A DNA stretch of 40,833 bases from Candidatus Obscuribacterales bacterium. GTDB taxonomy: Bacteria; Cyanobacteriota; Vampirovibrionia; Obscuribacterales; Obscuribacteraceae. The stretch spans positions 1 to 40,833 of the forward strand of contig JAIEQI010000128.1 of assembly GCA_019747875.1 (NCBI GenBank), in the 5' to 3' direction. The notes under the pieces were generated by a model, which saw only the letters and a program-made list of their open reading frames with translations, made no database searches and was not told the origin of the DNA. The translations under genes and the position numbers were made by a program. Positions 17,695 to 26,243 of the stretch are shown piece by piece. Position 1 is the stretch's first letter. Every line of letters starts with the position of its first letter.

Positions 17695-18072
17695 TTTGTT
17701 TAGCTCCTCTTTAGCAGCGAGGCATCGCGTCTTGCCTGACTAGCAAGATCGCCCCCCCGTGCCAAGCCAAAAGCGCTTTGCTGCTTGTACAGAGCGCCGA
17801 CGTCTGGTCTGCCCATAAGCGCGAAGCGCGTCGCAGCTATGCGCTACACTGCAGAATTATGCAGTTTCGCGATGAACAATCTGCACAGGTCGCCATTAAC
17901 TCGATGGGAATCCTACGATATTATTTAACGATGAAAGGTTCTTCCGCATACCTTTTCGCATCACCTTCAGTTATTACCATTTCTAAGCGAATAAGTTCAT
18001 ACACCTGCAAATTCTTGCGCGCAGACGCCTCCGCCTGTGTATGTGCTGCTTTCGTTTAAGCAGGATATCGCC
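17695..18072. other. Gene-free region between the two zincin genes
   Basis: A 93-codon ORF at 17778-18059 has poor composition (no Shine-Dalgarno, random-looking cysteines) and is not accepted. A run of seven C residues lies near 17752-17758. I see no similarity to the region upstream of copy 1, so the duplication does not obviously include the promoter. Confidence 0.4.
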
Positions 18073-18969
18073 ATGCCAAACGAAGAAAGTTCCGACGTTA
18101 GCAATAACGTCGAAAAAAATGCCGTCAAAGATAACTCACAGGAACAAGCTCAAGAATCAACTAGAAGCGAAGCAGTGAACTCATTTGCCGAAGGACAGGG
18201 CAAAGCCGCTTCAGCAGAACGCGAAAGCAACACGCAGAGAGAAGTCCAGAACGGTGCGCTTCCCAATCTAAATCTGTTTGATAGCTATCGCGAACATATG
18301 CAAAAGAAGGAAGCAGAATCTGGGCAAGCAGGAGCCGATCATTCCAAGCACGAACACAAACATCGTCATGGAGCGCCAGGTAAAGACAGCCCAGCCGATG
18401 AGCAAAAGCAGGGAGACAAACCAGGCACTGAAGAAAAGCCACAAGAAGACGAAATTGTAGATCCAAATGCTTCAGACCGCTTCAAACAGCAGTCCGACCG
18501 AACCAATCAATCAGTGCTTCGCCAAATGCCGGAACACCTCCGCGACATGATGAAGACGGTGCCGGTAGATGCAGTTAAGTCCATCACCCATAAAGACGGG
18601 GATCCGATTAATGCAATGCACGGCGCAGATGGCATTAAACTTGCCGAGAAGCGCGAAGGTGGAGCGCCATTGGAAACCGTACTTAAACATGAATACGGAC
18701 ACGAGTTCGACATGCGCAATGGCGAAACTCCGCACTCCGCAAATCCTGAATTCAGGAATCTCATTGACAAAGCAATGAAAGATCCTCACATGAGAAAATT
18801 TCGGGACCAGGATCCAGATCAATTCCACGCAGAGGTCTTCGCCGATCTTTTTGCCAGCAACCTAGGTTCACGTTCACAGCACCTCAACATTCCATACTCA
18901 GACAAAATGTTTGGTCAAGCACGTGAATGGGTCAAACAAAAAATGATGGAAGGCGCGCGAAAGAAATAG
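18073..18969 (+). CDS. Zincin metallopeptidase with charged linker (ATLF-like), copy 2
   Basis: 298-residue paralog of the upstream zincin. The start at 18073 (MPNEESSD) has AGGA 7 nt before it. Peptidase landmarks: KHEYGHEFDM (His near 206 and 210) and FHAEVFADLFASN (third-ligand Glu near 254), so the HEXXH...E set is complete. The N-terminal module is conserved with copy 1 (NVEKNA, EQAQEST, FAEGQGKAA, GALPNLNLFD). The linker is shorter, about 70 residues, and again rich in Lys, Glu and His (SKHEHKHRHGAPG). MPEHLRDMMKTVPVDAVKSI before the peptidase core matches copy 1 closely. No export signal is visible. Tandem duplication with divergence of linkers suggests two related but non-identical substrates or secretion routes, which is inference. 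Confidence 0.75.
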   Translation: MPNEESSDVSNNVEKNAVKDNSQEQAQESTRSEAVNSFAEGQGKAASAERESNTQREVQNGALPNLNLFDSYREHMQKKEAESGQAGADHSKHEHKHRHGAPGKDSPADEQKQGDKPGTEEKPQEDEIVDPNASDRFKQQSDRTNQSVLRQMPEHLRDMMKTVPVDAVKSITHKDGDPINAMHGADGIKLAEKREGGAPLETVLKHEYGHEFDMRNGETPHSANPEFRNLIDKAMKDPHMRKFRDQDPDQFHAEVFADLFASNLGSRSQHLNIPYSDKMFGQAREWVKQKMMEGARKK

Positions 18970-19054
18970 GTAACTAAGATAATGTATCTGCGCCAAAATA
19001 TCAGCGGCGCTGACGCAAACGGCACAGGGCAAGTCCATGTGTGGTGAATCGAGT

Positions 19055-19627
19055 CTAACTCTCTGCGAAATTGACCTGGTCATTGTCGAAGGAGCTGATA
19101 CGAGCCAGGCTTACGATCGGCAACCCGAGGTGAGATAGTTTTTCTCTCCCACCTTCGAAGACCTTCTCGATTACAGAGCCAATACCGACAATACTGGCAC
19201 CGCTCTGTTCGATGAGCGCGACGAGCGAAAGAATTGTCCGCGCAGTCGCCAGGAAGTCATCAATGATCAAAACTCGATCATCTGAATGCAGATACTCTGC
19301 TGAAACATTCAATTCAACGGCTTTCTTATATGTGTGTGATTCTGATTTTTCGATGTAGGGATCCTTCATCGTGATTGGCTTGCTCTTGCGCGCATAAACC
19401 AATGGAACCCCGAGCTCAATCGCGGTTATTAACGCCGGAGCAATACCACTGGATTCTGCTGTAAGAATTCTCGTTGGTTTGAGATCTTTGAAATGTCCAG
19501 CGAGCTCCTTCCCAATCTCTTTCATTAGTGCAGGATCAATCTGGTGATTCATAAAGGAATCCACCTTCAATATCCCATTACCGAGATACTTCCCTTCTTT
19601 CAAAATCTTCTCTTCGAGCAACTTCAT
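19055..19627 (-). CDS. xpt: Xanthine phosphoribosyltransferase
   Basis: Purine salvage enzyme converting xanthine and PRPP to XMP and pyrophosphate in the cytosol. The 190-residue product is close to B. subtilis Xpt (194). The start at 19627 follows GGAG by 8 nt; the in-frame GTG at 19642 overlaps that site and is rejected. Seen: MKLLEEKILKEGKYLGNGIL, SFMNHQIDPALMKEIG, TAESSGIAPALITAIELGVP, and the PRPP-binding motif VLIIDDFLATARTI near 125. KSESHTYKKAVELNVS matches the family. It lies 90 nt downstream of a thioesterase gene on the same strand. No purine riboswitch is recognisable in the short gap. Confidence 0.93.
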   Translation of the reverse strand: MKLLEEKILKEGKYLGNGILKVDSFMNHQIDPALMKEIGKELAGHFKDLKPTRILTAESSGIAPALITAIELGVPLVYARKSKPITMKDPYIEKSESHTYKKAVELNVSAEYLHSDDRVLIIDDFLATARTILSLVALIEQSGASIVGIGSVIEKVFEGGREKLSHLGLPIVSLARISSFDNDQVNFAES

Positions 19628-19717
19628 TGTCTTAACTCCCACGCCGCACCCCCTTTTGTTTTACTTCGCTCCGGAAGTTCGTTGAGCTATCGCCCTTTCA
19701 CTTCCTGCCTGATAACT

Positions 19718-20131
19718 TCAACTTGTTGCAATGGACTTCTCCAGAGCATGAATAAAAGTCTTAGGCATTCTAATTGGTTTCATCTTCGCCATGTCCACAA
19801 ACACACCAACGTGTTTTGCAGTTGTACAAAGAACGTCCTCTACATAAACCTCAGCCTGAATCGTGAGCGTCGTCATGCTCCGATCGCTTACCCACATTGT
19901 TCCAAGTGGTTTGTCAAAAAGCCTGATTGCTTTCTTGTAATGAATTTCGGTAGATACCAAAATTGGTGTCATTCCATCTGCTAGGAAGTTTTGCAGCGGG
20001 CAATATTTGTCAAACATCTTCAGGCGCATGTCTTCCAACCAGCGCAGATAAACGGTATTGCTGACATGTCCCGCAAAATCGATGTCATAGGTGCTGACAA
20101 AGATGTCATGCTCAATATAAAGAGCTCTCAT
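19718..20131 (-). CDS. Acyl-CoA thioesterase (4HBT, YbgC/FadM-like)
   Basis: Hot-dog-fold thioesterase of 137 residues, the usual length for the 4-hydroxybenzoyl-CoA thioesterase/YbgC group. It should hydrolyse acyl-CoA thioesters in the cytosol. The active-site region is STYDIDFAGHVSNTVYLRWL, with the conserved Asp (DIDFAGHVSN, compare DTDAxGHVNN). The start at 20131 is chosen because GGAGGG lies 6 nt upstream; an earlier in-frame start at 20167 lies outside the alignable region. The chain ends in MPKTFIHALEKS. It precedes xpt by 90 nt on the same strand, so a two-gene transcript is possible, although the functions are unrelated. Exact acyl specificity is not predictable. Confidence 0.87.
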   Translation of the reverse strand: MRALYIEHDIFVSTYDIDFAGHVSNTVYLRWLEDMRLKMFDKYCPLQNFLADGMTPILVSTEIHYKKAIRLFDKPLGTMWVSDRSMTTLTIQAEVYVEDVLCTTAKHVGVFVDMAKMKPIRMPKTFIHALEKSIATS

Positions 20132-20357
20132 TAAGCACCCTCCGCGCGCATTTGTATATGTCAACACAATAACGGCGCTACTAAATTATGCCCAGTTTAT
20201 TTCGCCAAGCTTTCAATCACAACCTGGTCACATTCGTTTGCTTTCATTAATGAACACGCCGAATAGAGAGCTTGCCACCAACACCGTTTGTGGCATAAGA
20301 TTTGATTGCTTTAATTGGCTTGTATCATTTGCTAGCCTTAGTAGAAAGATATCCCTC

Positions 20358-21926
20358 ATGACACATATGGTGACAAAAGCAAGAGTCGGCAGTTTGCTGC
20401 TGCTAAGTCTCATCTTGCAAGAAACCAGCTGTTTCGCATTCGCCAGCGAAGGCACAAGTTCTGGCGAGACTGCGATCATTGAGACTAATTCGTCTGTGGC
20501 AGCCGAATCAACCAACAACCAATCGAAGCAGAATGACAACGATGCATCCGAAAACCAATTGATTGCTCAGAATGCGACAGATGGTTCAACACGCATTAAC
20601 GGTGATCCCAATTCAGCGCCTTCAGCAGTTGACAATCTTACGAAACAGATTTTGCTGAAGCACATAGCGCTGGAGAAGTTCAACTTGCGCTATCGGCAGA
20701 ATGCAGCAAAACAAGGTAGATGGAAAGGTTGGCGATATGCGGCTGCATCGGAAGCGAACGCGGGATTGGGACTTGCAGGCGGAATCGTTAGCGTTTACAA
20801 CCGAGGCATTCACGTTCATCGCGCTGACCAGGTTAAGCGGCAAATGCAAAAGAAGGCCAACATCATCCCGATGATTGGAAACATCATTGGCTGCGCTGCT
20901 GCGTCAAACGAGCTTCTGGTGAACGAGTACCACGAATGGGAAGCATGGCGGAAAGGCTTTTCTGCCACACAAGCTCGCAAGTTTGTGGCCTCTACGAAAG
21001 CTGATATCGATCGATTGATGCAAGAGCGCGATGCACTGGTCCGCCTGGAAGAATCTGCTCCGCTCCTCGCTCCTGAAGCGCAACTCCACAAACTGGAAGG
21101 ACGAGTCCTTGCCGATCTGCTGGATCAAAGTTTGCTCGAATTCCAGCGATTCCACTTGAATGCGCGCGGCACGATGGCGTTCCAGCAAATGCAATATTTC
21201 TTTGACCTGGCAAAGAATGCAACTGGTGCCATAGGCTACGATTTTGCCTGGCTCTCGCTGCACCGAAGACGAAGAGTGTGGAACTATAGAGCTGGAGTCA
21301 TGTTCGCAATTTCCGGCGGACTGACCATGGGTGGTCCGATTGTAAGCCGAGGATTTGCAAAACTCGTCACTGTATATCACAAGCATTCGCTGAAAGACAC
21401 CGTTGAAAATCGTGAGTCTCAAGAAGTAGCGAAGCTGGAAGCAGATCAAAAAGCTTTGGCAGATTTTGTCAAAGCGGGGAATGTCCAAACAGCATGTGCA
21501 ACGAAGTCACTTCCACGGATTGAGGTCTACGGAGATCACAGCAAGTACTTCCAGGATCAATACACCGCAGCGCAAAAACAACAAGCGAAGTCGAAGTTGG
21601 TGGCTACACAAAACATCGGTGCTGGCATGTACGTCGGCGGAAGCAAAGTCGCAAGCGGAGTATTGTTCATAATTCCAGGATATCTGCAGCTCTACAATCG
21701 CAACACCGAAACTGCAACTAGAATCACCAACAGCGACCTTCTAGCAGCAGGTATTATTGGTTTGCCGGCCTCCACCTTCCAGATTCTGGATACATTGCGG
21801 ATTCAAGTTCGCGGCGAGATTGACAGGCACAAGAGCGCAAAACAAGGCAAGCTGCCAGGACAGCTAATACAAGCCAGACTGAAACAGCTCGATGATATGG
21901 AAGCGGCAATTACAGCTTGTCCATAA
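20358..21926 (+). CDS. Hypothetical exported or membrane protein
   Basis: 522-residue protein of unknown family. The start at 20358 is chosen because a signal peptide follows directly (VGSLLLLSLILQETSCFAFA). An in-frame ATG at 20238 adds 40 residues ahead of it and would bury the signal. After a Ser/Asn-rich disordered stretch there are four or five weakly hydrophobic Gly/Ala segments (GLGLAGGIVSVYN, IIPMIGNIIGCAAASNEL, VMFAISGGLTMGGPIVS, ASGVLFIIPGYLQLYN, LLAAGIIGLPASTFQIL) alternating with charged amphipathic helices (ADIDRLMQERDALVRLEE). This suggests an envelope protein with membrane-associated helices and coiled coils. It converges on the bestrophin gene. Confidence 0.6.
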   Translation: MTHMVTKARVGSLLLLSLILQETSCFAFASEGTSSGETAIIETNSSVAAESTNNQSKQNDNDASENQLIAQNATDGSTRINGDPNSAPSAVDNLTKQILLKHIALEKFNLRYRQNAAKQGRWKGWRYAAASEANAGLGLAGGIVSVYNRGIHVHRADQVKRQMQKKANIIPMIGNIIGCAAASNELLVNEYHEWEAWRKGFSATQARKFVASTKADIDRLMQERDALVRLEESAPLLAPEAQLHKLEGRVLADLLDQSLLEFQRFHLNARGTMAFQQMQYFFDLAKNATGAIGYDFAWLSLHRRRRVWNYRAGVMFAISGGLTMGGPIVSRGFAKLVTVYHKHSLKDTVENRESQEVAKLEADQKALADFVKAGNVQTACATKSLPRIEVYGDHSKYFQDQYTAAQKQQAKSKLVATQNIGAGMYVGGSKVASGVLFIIPGYLQLYNRNTETATRITNSDLLAAGIIGLPASTFQILDTLRIQVRGEIDRHKSAKQGKLPGQLIQARLKQLDDMEAAITACP

Positions 21927-21939
21927 TCCGGTAACAATT

Positions 21940-22010
21940 AGCGCAAGTTCGCATTTTACATTAAACGGAAAAACGGCTCCCTTCGCGAATTTTTGCGTAT
22001 GACTTGCGCT
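21940..22010. repeat. Long-range inverted repeat at convergent gene ends
   Basis: AGCGCAAGT (21940-21948) is perfectly complementary to ACTTGCGCT (22002-22010), with further CGCA/TGCG pairing inside. The right arm reaches the stop codon of the bestrophin gene. It may fold as a large hairpin acting on both convergent transcripts. Confidence 0.35.
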
Positions 22011-22945
22011 TATGTGGTTTCTTGTTTTTCTGGAATGATGGTCGGCATCAGTTCGACACGGAAGGCACCGGTAACTTTTACTTCGTTTGATTCTTGCACC
22101 GTCAGTAGTGACTGAACTGAATCTCTGATGGTCAAACAAATAGCATCAAGTGGAAGGTCATTTGCACCAAGACCAAATGGACGTTCGACCTCTTCGGCTA
22201 GAATTTCGATACCAAGCACGAAGTACGCGCTGACCATCACTAATGCGATGGATGCTAATCCGAAGCCCGGCACTAGCAGCCAAGGAAGCAAGACAAGATA
22301 AATAGTAATACCAGCCCAGATCATAAACTTGTACGATCCGGCAATCGGTGATTTCAAAATACGTTCGCAAGATCCGCAAATATCCATAAGCGCTCTGGCG
22401 TGCGGATCCATCTGCAGCATGGCGAAACCATCAATAACACCTTCCTTGTGCCAGTCACCGATTCTGCGATAGATGGTATCGGCAACTTGCATTGGAACGT
22501 GGCCGAAGGATGTGATTTCAGCGCCATCTTCTTCAACAGACTTGACTCGCAAGTGACCGCGCAAGTGATCGCGCAAAACCTGGGGATATTGAATCAAGAA
22601 CAGCGCAATTTGATTGCGACGCGGATCGTGCACCGGCACAAACTGCTTAACTTTGATGCTCAAGTTTCGAATGTCGTTAACCAGTTGCCCCCAAAGCTTC
22701 CGTGCTTCCCACCAACGCTCATATGCACTGTTTGTGCGAAAAGCAAGCAACAAGCCCATACCGGCGCTGGAATAAAGAACACTAGTAATTTCAGTAAACT
22801 TCTTAGTGGGGAACAAGTGCTCGTCCCACCAGATCACAAATAAGGTATACGCAAGAATCGCAAGCAAGATTTTGCTAAACAGGCTTCCGGCGGGAAGAAT
22901 ATATTTCCAAGAAAGTAACCCGCTGTATTTTTTTGGTTCAGCCAT
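22010..22945 (-). CDS. Bestrophin-family (UPF0187) anion channel homologue
   Basis: 311-residue integral membrane protein of the bacterial bestrophin/RFP-TM family, whose members form pentameric channels for anions or, in some bacteria, sodium. Seen: an N-terminal helix (KILLAILAYTLFVIWWDEHL), then the signature GLLLAFRTNSAYERWWEAR near 65 and LWGQLVNDIRNLS, then two later membrane helices (AGITIYLVLLPWLLVPGFGL and a following ALVMVSAYFVLGIEILAEE). The last carries the EILAEEVERPFG motif conserved in the family before the C-terminal helix. The start at 22945 has AGGT 6 nt upstream. It is monocistronic, divergent from the Gfo/Idh/MocA gene. Ion selectivity cannot be judged from sequence alone. 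Confidence 0.9.
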   Translation of the reverse strand: MAEPKKYSGLLSWKYILPAGSLFSKILLAILAYTLFVIWWDEHLFPTKKFTEITSVLYSSAGMGLLLAFRTNSAYERWWEARKLWGQLVNDIRNLSIKVKQFVPVHDPRRNQIALFLIQYPQVLRDHLRGHLRVKSVEEDGAEITSFGHVPMQVADTIYRRIGDWHKEGVIDGFAMLQMDPHARALMDICGSCERILKSPIAGSYKFMIWAGITIYLVLLPWLLVPGFGLASIALVMVSAYFVLGIEILAEEVERPFGLGANDLPLDAICLTIRDSVQSLLTVQESNEVKVTGAFRVELMPTIIPEKQETT

Positions 22946-23161
22946 TCGAATACCTGCTTACCTGGGGGACGATTGGTCGCGTTCAGAAATATTACTAGAT
23001 AGATTGCGGACAAGTCCGTCAGAAAGGTGCGCGAAGGTTATTGACTGACTTGCCAGTAAGTAACCATTATAAGAGATCAAGTGCCAGCTGCGGCTTGTGT
23101 GAACTGATATGGCGCAATAGAGGGGGCGTATACTGATGGCTCAGCTGGAGAAACGTTCCGT

Positions 23162-24256
23162 ATGAGCAGCCAAAATGATGATCAAAAGCCCCTTAAAGTA
23201 GCCGTTGTAGGCTATGGTCTGGGTGGACGAGTTTTTCATTGTCCTCTTGTAAAGTCCACCCGCGGATTAAAAGTCGCGGGCATAGTTGCCAGATCTCAAG
23301 AGAAAAAGTCACAGGCGAACGCTGATCTACCCTCAGCCGAAATCTTCCGCACTTTTGATGAACTCCTGGACAAAGCAAAAAACTTCGACATGGCAGTAAT
23401 CACTACTCCGAACACCGAGCACGCTCCACAGGCTATTGCAGCAATGAAAGCTGGTCTTCATGTGGTTGTGGACAAGCCAGTAGCGATCAATTCCGCTGAA
23501 TGCAAAGAGATGATCGAAGTTTCCAATCAAAGCGGTCGGCTGCTCTCCGTTTTTCAGAATCGGCGCTGGGATTCTGATTTTTTGACTGTCAAAAAACTGA
23601 TCGAGAGCGGCGCTCTTGGCAATATTACAAGACTCGAATCTCGTTTTGAACGCTGGCGCCCCCAGCCAAAGTCCGGCTCCTGGCGGGAAACTTCGGCAGC
23701 GGAAGACGGCGGTGGTTTGTTGTTCGACCTCGGCAGTCATGCAATTGACCAGGCAACCTTTCTTTTCGGAAAGCCAAAGGAAGTTTATGCGGAGATGGAC
23801 ATTCGCCGCGAAGGCATCAAATCTGACGACGACAGCTTCGTATCTCTTACTTTCGAGAATGGCGTCCGCGTCCACATTTGGGTGAGCCTTGTTTCGGCCA
23901 CTGCCGGACCCAGATTCCGCGTTCTAGGCAGCAAGGGTTCCTTCACCAAACAAGGCATCGACCCACAGGAAGAAGCGCTCCGCAACGGCAAAACACCACT
24001 TGATCCTGATTGGGGAAAGGAGCCCGAATCCATATGGGGATCAATATGCCAATACAAAGACGGGCTACACATTGAGGGAAAAGTCGAGTCCGCCCTGGGC
24101 GCTCACCAGAAGTTTTACGAATTAATGCGCGACGCCGTCAGAGGACTAGGTCCAGTTCCAGTCAGTGCTGATGAAGCATTGCAAACAATGCAAATAATCG
24201 AAACGGCTCGGGCCAGCGCCCAAAGAAAACAATCTCTTGCCATGTCGCATTCTTAA
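23162..24256 (+). CDS. Gfo/Idh/MocA family NAD(P)-dependent oxidoreductase
   Basis: 364-residue two-domain cytosolic dehydrogenase. The N-terminal Rossmann fold begins VAVVGYGLGGRVFHCPLV, then ITTPNTEHAPQAIAAMKAG and the hallmark HVVVDKPVAIN (EKP-type motif with catalytic Lys, near residue 102). The C-terminal domain has LFDLGSHAIDQATFLFGKP, which contains the conserved HxxD pair. The whole chain resembles the YhhX/YdgJ group (GLGGRVFHxP start, RRWDSDFLTV). Substrates in this family are mostly sugars or inositols; the substrate here is unknown. It stands alone, 121 nt ahead of ffh, and divergent from the bestrophin gene. Confidence 0.93.
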   Translation: MSSQNDDQKPLKVAVVGYGLGGRVFHCPLVKSTRGLKVAGIVARSQEKKSQANADLPSAEIFRTFDELLDKAKNFDMAVITTPNTEHAPQAIAAMKAGLHVVVDKPVAINSAECKEMIEVSNQSGRLLSVFQNRRWDSDFLTVKKLIESGALGNITRLESRFERWRPQPKSGSWRETSAAEDGGGLLFDLGSHAIDQATFLFGKPKEVYAEMDIRREGIKSDDDSFVSLTFENGVRVHIWVSLVSATAGPRFRVLGSKGSFTKQGIDPQEEALRNGKTPLDPDWGKEPESIWGSICQYKDGLHIEGKVESALGAHQKFYELMRDAVRGLGPVPVSADEALQTMQIIETARASAQRKQSLAMSHS

Positions 24257-24377
24257 GCTTTGCGCGAGAATCGGCAAGTTGAACCCTATATTTGTTAGCC
24301 TATAGATTGGCGATATCGGCGGCCATTTAATCTGCAGTGCGATATCAAACGTATCCCGAACAAAGGCGAGCAAGAGC

Positions 24378-25880
24378 ATGTTTGACACTTTGACCGACAG
24401 GCTTCAGGAAACCATGAAAACGCTTCGCGGAGACACGAAGCTAACTCCTGAGAATATGGAAGACGCTATTCGTGAGGTGCGCAAGGCACTGCTCGAGGCA
24501 GACGTGAGCTTGAAGGTAGTGAAGTTATTCATTAGCCGAGTGCGTCAGCAAGCGCTTGGAGCCGAGGTCCTCGAATCGGTTTCGCCCGGTCAGCAATTCG
24601 TGAAGATCGTCTACGACGAACTGACCGCCATTCTTGGGGGCGAAAACGTCCCAATCAAATTGGAAGGCGAACCGCCTGTCGTAATGCTTCTTGGTTTGCA
24701 GGGCTCCGGAAAAACTACGGCTTGCGCAAAATTAGCTCTCAAGCTTCGCAAAGAAGGCAACAAGCCACTTATGGTTGCGTGCGACATTCAGCGACCAGCC
24801 GCCATCAAACAGCTGCAAACTCTCGGCAAGCAAATTGATATCCCTGTTTTCACAATCCCAGATTCCAGCGATGTTGTTGACATCGCAAAGAAAGCGGTTG
24901 AAGAAGCGAAGAAGAACGGCAACCATCCAGTAATTTTGGACACCGCCGGACGCTTGCAGATTGACACGGATCTGATGGCAGAACTCATGCTCATCGACCG
25001 CACACTTGAACCATCTGAAAAATTGCTCGTAATCGATGCTATGACAGGTCAAGAGTCAGTCAACGTTGCGGAGACTTTCAACACTCAAATTGGCATTTCA
25101 GGTGTGTTGCTTGCCAAAGCTGATGGCGACGCCCGTGGCGGTGCAGCTTTGTCAGTGCGTGAAGCGGCAGAGCAACCAATAAAGTTCATCAGCACTGGCG
25201 AGAAGCTAGATAATCTCGATGCATTCTATCCAGACCGCATGGCAAGCCGTATTCTCGGCATGGGTGACGTCATTGCGTTGGTGGAAAAAGCGCAAGATGC
25301 TATTGATGAGAAGGAAGCAGAGAAGGTCGCCAAGCAGATGATTGCTGGCGAATTCACTCTAGAAATGTTCTTGCAATCGCAAAAGATGATGAAACGAATG
25401 GGCTCCATGGGAGACATCATGAAGCTCATGGGTATCGGCGGCATGTTCGGTCTCAATTCCGATCAGCAAGATATGCTCGCCACTCACGGCGAAAAAATGC
25501 TTCATCTTTATGAAACAGCTATCAACTCAATGACTCCGGAAGAGCGTCGTCGTCCTGAAATCATCAATATGCAGCGCCGTCGCCGCATTTCAAAAGGTTC
25601 TGGCCTCAAAGATAACGAAATTGGCCAGATGCTGAACGAATTTGAACAAATGCGCAAAATGTTCTCCCAATTCCGCAATATGATGGGCGGGATGCCGATT
25701 CCGGGGATGCCAGGTATGCCTGGTATGCCAGGGATGGGTGGCACGCCGGATTGGGGCGAGCTGATGAAAAATCCGCCTCAAATGCCACCGGGTGGCGGTT
25801 TTGGTGGAAAGAATCCACCACCTGGTTACCCGAAAGGTGGCGGCAGTCTATTCCGCAAGAAGAACAAAAAACGGTTCTAA
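24378..25880 (+). CDS. ffh: Signal recognition particle protein Ffh (SRP54)
   Basis: 500-residue SRP GTPase that binds 4.5S RNA and nascent signal sequences and delivers ribosomes to FtsY. N domain: MFDTLTDRLQETMKTLRG. G domain: GLQGSGKTTACAKLALKL (P-loop near 110), ACDIQRPAAIKQL, LDTAGRLQID, and LAKADGDARGGAALSV. The last normally reads TKxDGDARGG, so the Thr of the G4 motif is Ala here. M domain: QMIAGEFTLEMFLQSQKMMK, then RRRRISKGSGLKDNEIGQML (RNA-binding), then a Met/Pro/Gly tail longer than usual (PGMPGMPGMPGMGGTPDWGE). It is followed by rpsP and a KH gene, a common bacterial order. Confidence 0.97.
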   Translation: MFDTLTDRLQETMKTLRGDTKLTPENMEDAIREVRKALLEADVSLKVVKLFISRVRQQALGAEVLESVSPGQQFVKIVYDELTAILGGENVPIKLEGEPPVVMLLGLQGSGKTTACAKLALKLRKEGNKPLMVACDIQRPAAIKQLQTLGKQIDIPVFTIPDSSDVVDIAKKAVEEAKKNGNHPVILDTAGRLQIDTDLMAELMLIDRTLEPSEKLLVIDAMTGQESVNVAETFNTQIGISGVLLAKADGDARGGAALSVREAAEQPIKFISTGEKLDNLDAFYPDRMASRILGMGDVIALVEKAQDAIDEKEAEKVAKQMIAGEFTLEMFLQSQKMMKRMGSMGDIMKLMGIGGMFGLNSDQQDMLATHGEKMLHLYETAINSMTPEERRRPEIINMQRRRRISKGSGLKDNEIGQMLNEFEQMRKMFSQFRNMMGGMPIPGMPGMPGMPGMGGTPDWGELMKNPPQMPPGGGFGGKNPPPGYPKGGGSLFRKKNKKRF

Positions 25881-25974
25881 GGCTGATAGAATAAACGGTC
25901 GTTCTATACATAATGCAACGGCTGTCCCTTTTTTGGGGCCAATGCATATACTTCCCATGATATAAAAGAATATT

Positions 25975-26007
25975 CTGGAAATCAGGAGGAGACAGAGGTC
26001 GTTCCAG
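25975..26007 (+). promoter_or_regulatory. Possible leader hairpin over the rpsP ribosome-binding site
   Basis: CTGGAA (25975-25980) can pair with TTCCAG (26002-26007), whose last base is the first base of the GTG start of rpsP. The 21-nt loop contains AGGAGG (25984-25989) and a nearer GAGGT. It may modulate initiation, but the stem is only 6 bp. Confidence 0.3.
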
Positions 26008-26243
26008 TGGTTAAAATCAGATTGAAGAGAGTCGGAGCAAAAAAAGCTCCCCATTACAGAGTAGTAGCTACTGACAGCCGCAACCGTCGCGATGGCAGCC
26101 CCATCGAAGAACTCGGCTACTACAATCCAAAATCCAAAGAACTCAAACTAAACTTAGAAGCGGTTAAGAAATGGATCAACAACGGCGCCCAGCCAAGCGA
26201 GACGGTGGCCGGCCTTATCAAAAAGGCAGAGGTCGCTTCGTAG
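26007..26243 (+). CDS. rpsP: 30S ribosomal protein S16
   Basis: 78-residue small-subunit protein that helps assemble the 16S 5' domain. It begins with GTG at 26007 (MVKIRLKRVGAKKAPHYRVV), followed by TDSRNRRDGSPIEELGYYNP and LNLEAVKKWINNGAQPSETV, all characteristic of S16. GAGGT lies 7 nt before the GTG. The last 73 nt overlap a KH-domain gene in another frame. It lies 126 nt downstream of ffh, with a TATAAA-like element near 25961 that may be its own promoter. In many bacteria ffh-rpsP-khpA-rimM-trmD are clustered; here rimM and trmD do not follow. Confidence 0.97.
   Translation: MVKIRLKRVGAKKAPHYRVVATDSRNRRDGSPIEELGYYNPKSKELKLNLEAVKKWINNGAQPSETVAGLIKKAEVAS

Noticed and set aside
17778..18059. 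93-codon plus-strand ORF between the two zincin genes
   Set aside because: No Shine-Dalgarno, random-looking composition, and it overlaps the start region of the second zincin.
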